6,047 bases of DNA from Deltaproteobacteria bacterium (GCA_003249585.1 QKIM01000247.1:1-6047), one strand, 5' to 3'; shown: positions 1-6,027, numbered from the stretch's first letter. The notes: a model not told the origin generated them from the sequence alone. Numbers and translations are program-made.

Positions 1-867
1 CTGACCGAGGGGGACCACCGTGTGCAGGTTCACGACCAGCAAGACGAGAGCCAACTGGTCGCGATCCGCATTACCTATGCCCCTCCCCAGAGCCTGCGCA
101 CGCCTACTCTTTCCGGCGCGAAGCCCTACGCGTTTCACGGCCGGGAGCGCGAAGCTCGGTGTACGGAATGTCACAGCCTGCCCGAGGTGTTCGAAACGTT
201 CCCGGGTCAGCCCCTTTCCCCCGCGGGCAAGGTGTGCGCAGCGTGCCACCCGCAAGTGGAACGGCACGCCAATTTGCACGGTCCCGTGGCCGTGTACGCC
301 TGTTTCATGTGCCACGAACCCGAGTACCGTCCGACGCGGTTCCAGCAGAAGAGCTCCCAGGCCAGCCTGTGCGGCACCTGCCACGAGAGCTACTTGGCGA
401 AAGTGCTCGGCGGCAAGAAGTTCGTCCACGGGCCGGTGGCTGCCGGTAGTTGCCTCGTCTGCCACGATCCCCACGGCGGAGAGGACGCCTCTTTAGTCCG
501 AGGCCCCCCTCAGAAGGTGTGTCTCATCTGCCACGCGGAAACGCTCCCCCTTCCGGTCGAGAGATCCCTTCACGCCCGGGTGTCGTGCACGCGGTGCCAC
601 AACCCCCACGGCGGGCAGACCCCACTCCTGACCAAGACCGAGGGAAACCCGTTCTGCGGCGAGTGTCACCGGGACGTGCTGGAATCCGCCGAGGGGCACC
701 CCATCGCTGGCCACCCGGTCGCGGGCGACGTCGATCCGTCTCGACCGGGTCGGCCCCTGGGGTGTACCAGCTGCCACGACCCGCACTCCCTTCGCGACAT
801 TTCCAGAGTCAACCTACTCGGCAACGAGGTGGCCCAGCGGCAATTCTGTCGCCGTTGCCACTACTAG
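1..867 (+). CDS. Decahaem (or larger) c-type cytochrome, doubled-CXXCH type, 5'-truncated by window edge
   Basis: The reading frame is open from base 1 to a TAG at 865-867 (288 residues visible), so the gene starts outside the window; the GTG at 22 is only an internal codon. Counting the first visible codon as residue 1, ten CXXCH haem-binding motifs begin at residues 54, 79, 101, 124, 151, 174, 196, 219, 255 and 283, mostly 22-28 residues apart. Several are followed by DPHGG, NPHGG or DPHS and preceded by HGPV, the pattern of the doubled-CXXCH cytochrome families. Residues 1-30 alternate polar and hydrophobic residues like the end of an Ig-like beta domain, then a Pro-rich linker leads into the haem region. 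The last motif ends one residue before the stop, so there is no C-terminal anchor. The likely role is extracytoplasmic electron transfer; the partner is unknown. It converges on the minus-strand operon and is not part of it. Confidence 0.9.
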   Translation: MTEGDHRVQVHDQQDESQLVAIRITYAPPQSLRTPTLSGAKPYAFHGREREARCTECHSLPEVFETFPGQPLSPAGKVCAACHPQVERHANLHGPVAVYACFMCHEPEYRPTRFQQKSSQASLCGTCHESYLAKVLGGKKFVHGPVAAGSCLVCHDPHGGEDASLVRGPPQKVCLICHAETLPLPVERSLHARVSCTRCHNPHGGQTPLLTKTEGNPFCGECHRDVLESAEGHPIAGHPVAGDVDPSRPGRPLGCTSCHDPHSLRDISRVNLLGNEVAQRQFCRRCHY

Positions 868-946
868 CAAGCCGCGAAGCCGTCGCGAGGTTCGGGGCGA
901 GCGCCTCCGGGAACCAACGCCGAGGCCCTGTCCGTCACTAGCCCCC
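868..946. other. Convergent intergenic gap with two GC-rich hairpins
   Basis: This 79-nt gap lies between the stop codons of two convergent genes. It holds two potential hairpins. One is a 5-bp stem, CGCGA (873-877) with TCGCG (883-887), closing a 5-nt loop. The other pairs GGTTC (889-893) with GAACC (911-915) and can continue for about four inner pairs across a 2-nt bulge. Neither is followed by a T-tract on either strand, so a classical intrinsic terminator is not shown. The hairpins may still help stop or protect the two 3' ends. Confidence 0.35.
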
Positions 947-2683
947 CTAGCGGATTTGCCCTTCCGCGCGCAGAGCCTCTTCTACGTCCGGCCAGAGATC
1001 CTCGCCGTCGTCGTCCAAGTAGCGCCGCAAGCGGTCGACCCGATCGGGAGAACCGGAAACGGAGAGCAGCACCGCCGCGCGGATTCGCCCGTTGCGCGAG
1101 ATGTTCCCACGGACCGCTGCCTCCAAAGCATCCCAAGCCCGAGGGTCATCGAACAGCGCCAGCGTCTCGACGGCCCGCTCCGCACCGGTCGCCGTGGGGG
1201 GAGCTTCGGCATAGCGGAGTAACGCCTCCAACCCGGCTTTCCCCATCTTCTTGAGCGCCAAACCGGCCATCCAACCCAGCTGCGGATCTGTGAGGTGCCC
1301 AATGAGGTCCCGAGCGGAGGTGGGGTCCCCGATTTCGCCCAAAATCCAGAGGGCGGCCGCACGCCGGCCGACGTTCTCGTCGCGCAGGAAGTCCCGAAGA
1401 ACTGGAACGACGGCCGGGCCGAGGCGCACGAGGATCTGCGTGCGCAGGCTCATGGTGGGGTCGTTGGGGCGGGCGAGGAAGAAGAGCTGCGGATTCTCCG
1501 CCCCGAGCTTTTCCAAGGCGAGCGTCGCAAACCAGCGAAGGTCTTCGTCGCGGAGCGCGTCGAGCAGCCGCTCCACGGACCGGCCGGTCCCGGAGGTGAT
1601 GAGCCCCGCAACGGCCGCAACGCGGATGTCGCGCTGGGGGCTATCAAGGAGCTCGATCATCACATCCTCGGCCTCCGGGCTACCGATCTCCCGGAGGGCG
1701 TTGAGACTCGCCACCACCTCCCCCGCGTCCCCGTTCCTGGCCACGCCCAGAAGGACATCCACCGCCCCACGTCCGTAGCGCACCAAGGCCCCTCGGGCCG
1801 AGTCCACCACCGTCCTGTCGGAATCCCCTAGGGCCGCCGCGAGGGCGCGGACCACCCACTCGGGCTCGCTGATGTTGGACGCCAGTTCTCCGAGCGCGTA
1901 CGCAGAGTTGCGCCGCACCGCGGCGTCGGTGTCGCGCAGGGCGACCACCAGTCGGTCCACGGCGCGGAGATCGCCAAGCCCTCCCAACAGGTACGCGGCC
2001 TCCCGCCGCACTCGCGGATCAGGACTGCTCAGGCTTTGGAGAACAGGCTCAGCGCTTTTGCGACCGTACCGGACCAAGCTCTCGACGATGAAACCCTCGA
2101 GGCCCTTGCCCTCCCTGGTCAGCCGGGAGAGCACCGCCTCGACAGCCCGCGTGCCGCCAATCTGGAGAAGGGCGGTCACGGCGTACATCCGGACCTTGTC
2201 CCGGGGGTCGTCCAGATAGCGAATGAGCGTGGGAACGGCCCGGCGATCCTGGATCTCCCCCAGGAGGTAGATGCAGTCCACCGCCGTGGCTTCCTCGGCG
2301 TCTTCCAGAAGCTCGACCATGGGCTCCACCGCTTGGGAACCCATCTTCACGAGAGCCCCGCCGATCAGCCAGTTGTTGCGGGTCCGCCGCATCTCGGACA
2401 CGAGTCGTGGCACCACCGCCGACCCGAGGGAAGCGAGGGCCTCCATCGCCTCCAGAGCGGCTGGCAGGTCCTCACCGGTGAGCACGGTGATAAGGCCCTC
2501 GATGCGGCCTTCCTCGGTGGGACTGCGCAGTGCTTCATTGACCGCCGAAGAGCCGGTGACCCCGCGTCGTGGGAGAGTGCGCACAGCGCCAGTTGCGGGG
2601 TCCGGACGAGGGCAAAGAAAAAGGCCCGCCAGGCAAAGCCCGGCGAGCCCGGCGAAACGCAGGGAACGCTTCGATCCGTTCAC
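947..2683 (-). CDS. Exported HEAT-repeat (PBS-lyase-like repeat) protein
   Basis: This 578-residue protein has a signal sequence followed by tandem helical repeats over about residues 60-560. The basic N-terminus (residues 1-9) precedes a hydrophobic stretch (10-24); cleavage may fall near the TGA|V at 31-34. The repeats show the HEAT_2/PBS-lyase pattern, for example LLGEIQDRRAVPTLIRYLDD (140-159), LLGGLGDLRAVDRLVVALRD (232-251) and ILGEIGDPTSARDLIGHLTD (447-466), with VR[MR]YA-like second helices. Such solenoids bind proteins and have no catalytic residues here. I chose the GTG at 2683 because its GTGA overlaps the TGA of the upstream thioredoxin gene, typical of translational coupling, and because the signal sequence then sits at the N-terminus. 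No strong Shine-Dalgarno sequence precedes it. An upstream in-frame start at 2788 would bury the signal sequence. It is the last gene of the probable operon; a scaffold role for the neighbouring redox proteins is inference. Confidence 0.88.
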   Translation of the reverse strand: MNGSKRSLRFAGLAGLCLAGLFLCPRPDPATGAVRTLPRRGVTGSSAVNEALRSPTEEGRIEGLITVLTGEDLPAALEAMEALASLGSAVVPRLVSEMRRTRNNWLIGGALVKMGSQAVEPMVELLEDAEEATAVDCIYLLGEIQDRRAVPTLIRYLDDPRDKVRMYAVTALLQIGGTRAVEAVLSRLTREGKGLEGFIVESLVRYGRKSAEPVLQSLSSPDPRVRREAAYLLGGLGDLRAVDRLVVALRDTDAAVRRNSAYALGELASNISEPEWVVRALAAALGDSDRTVVDSARGALVRYGRGAVDVLLGVARNGDAGEVVASLNALREIGSPEAEDVMIELLDSPQRDIRVAAVAGLITSGTGRSVERLLDALRDEDLRWFATLALEKLGAENPQLFFLARPNDPTMSLRTQILVRLGPAVVPVLRDFLRDENVGRRAAALWILGEIGDPTSARDLIGHLTDPQLGWMAGLALKKMGKAGLEALLRYAEAPPTATGAERAVETLALFDDPRAWDALEAAVRGNISRNGRIRAAVLLSVSGSPDRVDRLRRYLDDDGEDLWPDVEEALRAEGQIR

Positions 2684-3249
2684 GGTTTGCAGGCGGGGTC
2701 CGTCGTGAGCTCCTCGAGGACGAACGGGACCTCGCTCACGCCATCCGCGTAGTCTCCCACGTGCGTGTAGCGGATCTTGCCCTGGCAATCGATGATCACC
2801 TTCAGGGGAATCGGGCCCGAGAGTTTGTAGAGCTGTGTCGCGACCTCGAACTCCTTGTCGAGCAGGAGCGGATAGGACAGCTTGTACTTCTCTCGTAAGG
2901 CCTCGATTTTCTTTCGATCCTTGTCGTCGCCCCGGCTCAGCGTGATGCCAATGAGCTCATACCCCTTGTCTTTCCATTCCTCGTATTCTTTCACCAAGCG
3001 GGGCATCTCGCTCTTGCAGATGTCACACCAGGTCGCCCAGAACTCGAGCATGACCACTTTCTTCCCCAGGTAGCTCCCGAGGGTGACGGTCTTCCCGGTG
3101 GCGAATTCCTCGAGGGAGAAGTCGGGAGCCGTGTCGTCGATCTCCAGTCCCATCCCCGTATCGCCGCCGAGGCCCCAGGCGTTCCCGGCCAGTCCCGCAG
3201 CCAGCGCCGCCGCCAACAGTCCACTCCAAACCCGCTTCACACTCCGCAT
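2680..3249 (-). CDS. TlpA/ResA-like thioredoxin-fold protein 3 (canonical WCxxC)
   Basis: This 189-residue exported protein has a signal sequence (MRSVKRVW, then a hydrophobic run to about residue 22; cleavage probably after NAWG, near 26). The mature part is a redoxin/TlpA-type thioredoxin fold: APDFSLEEF (51-59), active site WATWCDICK with cysteines 75 and 78, and a probable cis-proline at 148 in GPIPLKVIID. Extra cysteines occur at 155 and 187. Family members reduce or exchange disulfides in the periplasm, often on apocytochromes. The ATG at 3249 is chosen because the signal sequence starts there and AGAGGAG at 3256-3262 lies 6 nt upstream; an in-frame start at 3348 would overlap the cytochrome gene and bury the signal. 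It follows the cytochrome after 68 nt and overlaps the HEAT-repeat gene by 4 nt. Its standard active site sets it apart from the two thioredoxins upstream. The substrate is unknown. Confidence 0.9.
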   Translation of the reverse strand: MRSVKRVWSGLLAAALAAGLAGNAWGLGGDTGMGLEIDDTAPDFSLEEFATGKTVTLGSYLGKKVVMLEFWATWCDICKSEMPRLVKEYEEWKDKGYELIGITLSRGDDKDRKKIEALREKYKLSYPLLLDKEFEVATQLYKLSGPIPLKVIIDCQGKIRYTHVGDYADGVSEVPFVLEELTTDPACKP

Positions 3250-3255
3250 GGTCCG

Positions 3256-3262
3256 CTCCTCT
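3256..3262 (-). promoter_or_regulatory. Ribosome binding site of thioredoxin 3
   Basis: AGAGGAG on the minus strand is a strong Shine-Dalgarno match, 6 nt before the ATG at 3249. It decides the start over the longer reading frame that opens at 3348. Confidence 0.75.
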
Positions 3263-3292
3263 GCCCCCAACGCCGTGTCCTTAGCTCCACAC

Positions 3293-3305
3293 CCCGAGCG
3301 TCGGG
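3293..3305 (-). other. Small GC-rich hairpin in the cytochrome-thioredoxin 3 gap
   Basis: CCCGA and TCGGG form a 5-bp stem closing a 3-nt CGC loop in the 68-nt gap, the largest gap in the cluster. No T-tract follows, so it is not a clear terminator. It could mark an mRNA processing or stability point. I see no convincing promoter in the gap. Confidence 0.3.
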
Positions 3306-3317
3306 TCATCCGGCCAC

Positions 3318-4427
3318 TCAGTGATCGACCTCCACCGGGCGACGCCACCCATCGACCTTGAGGCGAGCCCAGTTTTCTCCCTTGTCACCGTGACACTTCA
3401 CGCAGGTCTTTTCGATCTGCCGGTCGTAGCAGTTGTCCACATGCAGCAGGAAGTACTCGGGGGTGTGGATGTCCAGCCCCTGGGGATTCATGATCTCTTT
3501 GGTCTGCTGCACGTGGCAATCGAAGCAGATCAGCCCCGCGGCTGCCGCGTGTCGCGTGTGTTCTGCGTAATTGGCCTTGAAGTCGTGGCACCCAAAGCAG
3601 AAGTCGAGAGCGCCGGAACTTTCCTTCTTCCTCTCGTCCCCAGCGCCGTAGATGCCGCAGACCTCGCAGCGGACCTTGGAGTTGGAAGCCCGATCTTCCC
3701 GCCACTTGGCGAAGCCACGAAGAATCCCCTGCGTATTGCTCTCATCGGGCTTCGAATCCAACGGCTTGTAGTACCGCCCCAGGTCCTCCCCGGGTTGAAA
3801 TCCGACTGGGAAGTAGTACTCGCCGGAGAGGTCCTGCCCCCGCACGTGGCATGCCGCACAAACCATGTCACGCCGATCCGGGGACAATTTCCCCGGGTTG
3901 ACGATGCGCTGCTTGCCGCCGCTCTCGGCGTGGCTCCAGCCGGGGCCGTGGCACGCTTCACAGCCGACACGGTGCTCCGAAACCGGGACATTCCCGTCGG
4001 GGTCGTAGGCGGTGACGTGGCAGCCCTTGCAGTACTTGCCGTACGGCTTCTTCCGCCAGGACCAGACGTTGTAGGGCCGCCAGGAACGGGATTGGACGCT
4101 CCACAGCTTGGGGAGCACGTAATAATCCTCCCCGATCTTCTTCATGTAGCGCTGGTCCCAGTGCCCGCCAATCGTGTACTCCACTTCGTCCAGGGAGAAC
4201 CCCAGGCCGGGAACGCTGAAATCGGCCAGGACCGCAGCGGGATTCTCTTTCGCGTCCTGCACCACGGTCGCATGGAACGTCTGGCTCCAGCCCTCGTACT
4301 TCTCCGCGTGACACGCCCCACACCGCTCGCTGCCGGCATACGCGAAGGGATCCGCATCCTCCGCGGCAGACGTCACCCCGGTCCAACCAAGCCAGCACAG
4401 CAGCGCGGCCGACAGCGCTCTTCTCAC
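3318..4427 (-). CDS. Cytochrome c554-like multihaem cytochrome with seven CXXCH and one CXXCG site
   Basis: This 369-residue exported protein has a signal sequence (MRRALSAALLCWLGWTG), with cleavage near SAA at 20-22. The mature start, YAGSERCGACHAEKYEGWSQTFHA, is typical of the cytochrome c554 (cytochrome_C554) type of multihaem protein. CXXCH motifs begin at residues 36, 133, 156, 190, 277, 301 and 342. An eighth site, CEVCG at 254-258, lacks the haem-ligating histidine. The 97-residue stretch between the first two motifs carries no haem site and is rich in Tyr and Trp. There is an extra cysteine at 333 and many further histidines that could be distal ligands. The likely role is periplasmic electron transfer; a catalytic role is possible but no enzyme family is assigned. 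The GTG start at 4427 lies 4 nt after the stop of thioredoxin 2, with AAAGG (4435-4439) 7 nt upstream, so co-translation is likely. Confidence 0.9.
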   Translation of the reverse strand: MRRALSAALLCWLGWTGVTSAAEDADPFAYAGSERCGACHAEKYEGWSQTFHATVVQDAKENPAAVLADFSVPGLGFSLDEVEYTIGGHWDQRYMKKIGEDYYVLPKLWSVQSRSWRPYNVWSWRKKPYGKYCKGCHVTAYDPDGNVPVSEHRVGCEACHGPGWSHAESGGKQRIVNPGKLSPDRRDMVCAACHVRGQDLSGEYYFPVGFQPGEDLGRYYKPLDSKPDESNTQGILRGFAKWREDRASNSKVRCEVCGIYGAGDERKKESSGALDFCFGCHDFKANYAEHTRHAAAAGLICFDCHVQQTKEIMNPQGLDIHTPEYFLLHVDNCYDRQIEKTCVKCHGDKGENWARLKVDGWRRPVEVDH

Positions 4428-4431
4428 CCTC

Positions 4432-5022
4432 TTACCTTTCGAGCAGTTCTTGCACTTCAGCCTCGATCACGCCATCGAGCTCGGGTTTGTACCCCGTGTG
4501 GATGGCGCGAACGACACCCGCCCTGTCGACGAGCACGGAAACGGGAATGAGCCAGTGGGTATAGTGTTCGGCAATGGAAAAATCGGGATCGAGAACATGC
4601 GGATAGACGGGCTCGAGCTTGCGGGCCACCAGGGCCTCGGTGAGCTGCGCGACGGTCGCCCGATCCGTGTTGACCCCGACCACTTGGAGCCCTCGATCGC
4701 CGTACTTCTTCTGCAGTCGGGTGAGGAACTCCATCTCCGCCAGGCACGGGGCACAGCGAATGCCCCAAAACTGGAGCAGCACGACCTTCTCTCCCACCAG
4801 GGACGAGAGGTGTACCGTGCCGCCCATCAGCTCCGGAGCGGTGAAGTCGAAGTAGGGTTTGCCGACCTCAGCGTTCCCATCCCTTGGGGGCGACGGAGCG
4901 GCCACCTCGACCACGTCCCCCTCGACCGCTGACTTCACGACCGCGCAGCCAACGCCCAGGGTCATGAGTACCCCCAGGGCGGCAAGCCCCAGGGCGCCCG
5001 CCAACCAGCGGCTACGGAGCAA
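4432..5022 (-). CDS. TlpA-like thioredoxin-fold protein 2, probable lipoprotein
   Basis: This 196-residue protein has the arginines of the n-region at 3-5, a hydrophobic core to residue 25 and a Cys at 26 in LGVGC, a somewhat atypical lipobox (Gly at -3), so it is a probable lipoprotein. A short Pro-rich linker (about 40-50) precedes the redoxin/TlpA fold: FDFTAPELMGG (58-68), FWGIRCAPC with cysteines 90 and 93, VVGVNTD (114-120) and a probable cis-proline at 160 in LIPVSVLVD. Arg replaces the usual Trp before the first active-site cysteine, as in its upstream neighbour. The two also share DPDF and DRAGV blocks, indicating a tandem duplication. The start is a TTG at 5022 that overlaps the previous gene by 11 nt; GGAG at 5030-5033 is 7 nt upstream and no earlier in-frame start exists. 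It probably keeps disulfides reduced on, or exchanges electrons with, a membrane-near partner, possibly the adjacent cytochrome. Confidence 0.88.
   Translation of the reverse strand: MLRSRWLAGALGLAALGVLMTLGVGCAVVKSAVEGDVVEVAAPSPPRDGNAEVGKPYFDFTAPELMGGTVHLSSLVGEKVVLLQFWGIRCAPCLAEMEFLTRLQKKYGDRGLQVVGVNTDRATVAQLTEALVARKLEPVYPHVLDPDFSIAEHYTHWLIPVSVLVDRAGVVRAIHTGYKPELDGVIEAEVQELLER
4435..4439 (-). promoter_or_regulatory. Ribosome binding site of the c554-like cytochrome
   Basis: AAAGG on the minus strand lies 7 nt before the GTG at 4427. It is embedded in the last two codons of thioredoxin 2, just ahead of that gene's TAA, which favours coupled translation. Confidence 0.6.
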
Positions 5023-5554
5023 GAAGCTTCTCCACGACCTGAACGTATTGGGCCTCGTCGCCGTCCTCGTAGCCCTCGTGCCGGTACTGGATGACTCCAG
5101 CCCTGTCGATGATGACGTTGAGCGGCGCCCCCATCAGGCCGTACGCGTCGATCACCGCGAAGTCCGGATCCGGCGCCAGGGGAAACGTCACCCCCGCCGC
5201 CTTCAGGTCCTCCCTTGCCGCCAACTGGGCGCGGATGAAGGCGGCGTCCACGCCGTCGGCGTTGAGGCCAATGATCAGGAGCCCCTTCGACCCGTAGGCG
5301 TCGTTGATCTTCTGGAGGGCAGGCAACTCGCGCACGCAGGGGCCGCAGCGAAGCCCCCAGAAATTTAACCACACCACTTTCTTGCCGGTCAGTTCCGCGA
5401 GGTTCAGGGGCTGCCCGTCGAGGTCCTGCAACTGGAACGCCGGGGCCGGTTTCCCCACCCACTCGTCCGCCTCTTCGCTCCCGAGGGCACCGGACGCCCA
5501 CGGGGCAACGCAGAACGCTAGGATGACCGCGACGTGAAGAACAGACTTGTGCAT
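5012..5554 (-). CDS. TlpA-like thioredoxin-fold protein 1, exported
   Basis: This 180-residue protein has a signal sequence (MHKSVLHVAVILAFCVAPW), with cleavage near ASGALG (20-25). It then forms one redoxin/TlpA thioredoxin fold: GKPAPAFQLQDLDG (34-47), FWGLRCGPC with active-site cysteines 70 and 73, LLIIGLNADG (92-101) and a probable cis-proline at 144 in GAPLNVIID. Arg stands where most family members have Trp before the first cysteine. It is the first protein gene after the promoter at 5605-5634. I start it at the ATG at 5554 because the signal sequence begins there, an AG-rich Shine-Dalgarno-like stretch (5562-5569) is close upstream, and the other in-frame ATG at 5602 would lie upstream of the predicted transcription start. 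Its end overlaps thioredoxin 2 by 11 nt. The likely role is extracytoplasmic thiol-disulfide exchange, perhaps in cytochrome c maturation; the substrate is not shown. Confidence 0.9.
   Translation of the reverse strand: MHKSVLHVAVILAFCVAPWASGALGSEEADEWVGKPAPAFQLQDLDGQPLNLAELTGKKVVWLNFWGLRCGPCVRELPALQKINDAYGSKGLLIIGLNADGVDAAFIRAQLAAREDLKAAGVTFPLAPDPDFAVIDAYGLMGAPLNVIIDRAGVIQYRHEGYEDGDEAQYVQVVEKLLAP
5030..5033 (-). promoter_or_regulatory. Ribosome binding site deciding the TTG start of thioredoxin 2
   Basis: GGAG (within GTGGAGAAG) on the minus strand lies 7 nt before the TTG at 5022, inside the last codons of thioredoxin 1. The good spacing supports the rare TTG start and translational coupling of the two paralogues. 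Confidence 0.65.
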
Positions 5555-5572
5555 GGTTGGTCTCTCTTTCAG

Positions 5573-5588
5573 GAAGAGGCAGCTCTTC
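5573..5588 (-). promoter_or_regulatory. Leader hairpin upstream of thioredoxin 1
   Basis: GAAGAG and CTCTTC form a perfect 6-bp stem with a CTGC loop. It lies between the predicted transcription start (about 5598) and the Shine-Dalgarno region, about 18 nt before the ATG. It is not followed by a T-run. It may stabilise the 5' end of the operon mRNA or affect ribosome access; no known riboswitch class fits so short a leader. Confidence 0.4.
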
Positions 5589-5604
5589 GTGACAAATCCC
5601 ACGA

Positions 5605-5634
5605 ATTGTAGGAAAGGCGCGCTTGTCGTGTCAA
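5605..5634 (-). promoter_or_regulatory. Sigma70-type promoter of the thioredoxin-cytochrome operon
   Basis: On the minus strand a perfect -35 TTGACA (5634-5629) is followed after 18 nt by TACAAT (5610-5605), a 5/6 match to the -10 consensus. The predicted transcription start is near 5598, giving a leader of about 44 nt before the ATG at 5554. The AT-rich -10 stands out in this GC-rich DNA. No operator palindrome is evident. The -35 lies about 20 nt beyond the mapped 3' end of rnpB. Confidence 0.75.
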
Positions 5635-5654
5635 CGATGGGCGAGACACTGAGA

Positions 5655-6027
5655 CAGGAGAGGAGGGGGGAGGGGTATAAGCCGGGTTCTGTGCCCGCGA
5701 ACGGGCGGCAACCATTCCTCTGGGACTCAGATTGCTCCGAGCCTCGAGCGACCTACCCGGGAGCCTGGGGCGGGCCGCCCTCGTCACGCTCCCCTATTTG
5801 GTCTTGCTCCGGGTGGGGTTTGCCAAGCCGGCCCGGTCACCCGAGCCGCTGGTGAGCTCTTACCTCACCGTTTCACCCTTACCGGACCCGAAGGTCCGGC
5901 GGTTTGTTTTCTGTGGCACTTTCCTTCGGGTTTCCCCGACTGGACGTTATCCAGCACCCTGCCCTGTGGAGCCCGGACTTTCCTCCCCGGTTCGGGGCGG
6001 CTGCCCGCCCTCCCTCCCTCTCCCCTG
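5655..6027 (-). ncRNA. rnpB: RNase P RNA, bacterial type A
   Basis: This is the catalytic RNA of RNase P, which removes 5' leaders from pre-tRNAs. On the minus strand it contains the conserved 5' core GAGGAAAGTCCGGGCTCC (5985-5968) and the conserved 3' core ACAGAACCCGGCTTAT (5692-5677), which pair as P4/P2-type elements. Between them are other type A landmarks: GGATAACGTCC in the P3 hairpin, GGTGAAACGGTGAGGTAAGAG, CCACCCGGAGCAAG, CCAAATAGGGG and CGGGTAGGTCGCT. A perfect 7-bp stem with a TTCG loop occupies the P8/P9 region. The ends are set by a long P1 helix of about 14-16 pairs with a few mismatches: the G-rich 5' strand near 6027-6012 pairs with the C/T-rich 3' strand near 5670-5655. The exact ends may differ by a few nucleotides. 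The gene reads the same way as the downstream operon; its own promoter would lie mostly beyond the window edge. Confidence 0.96.

Noticed and set aside
1295..1831. Plus-strand open frames opposite the HEAT-repeat gene
   Set aside because: They are shadows of a repeat protein with strong codon structure on the minus strand and have no plausible start context or domain.
2684..2788. A 35-codon N-terminal extension of the HEAT-repeat protein
   Set aside because: It lies wholly inside thioredoxin 3 in another frame, would bury the signal sequence, and the GTG at 2683 has the classic GTGA overlap.
3321..4550. A 409-codon plus-strand open frame opposite the cytochrome gene
   Set aside because: It is antisense to a well-supported cytochrome and thioredoxin, and its translation shows no recognisable domain; long antisense frames are common in GC-rich DNA.
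5555..5602. An upstream ATG at 5602 for thioredoxin 1
   Set aside because: It places 16 residues before a good signal sequence and lies upstream of the transcription start predicted from the TTGACA/TACAAT promoter.
5547..5855. Short open frames on both strands over the rnpB 3' half and leader
   Set aside because: The region is accounted for by conserved RNase P RNA sequence and the operon promoter; the translations look random.
5884..5901. Perfect stem with a TTCG loop as a transcription terminator
   Set aside because: It lies inside rnpB in the P8/P9 region, has no T-tract, and is part of the RNA fold.
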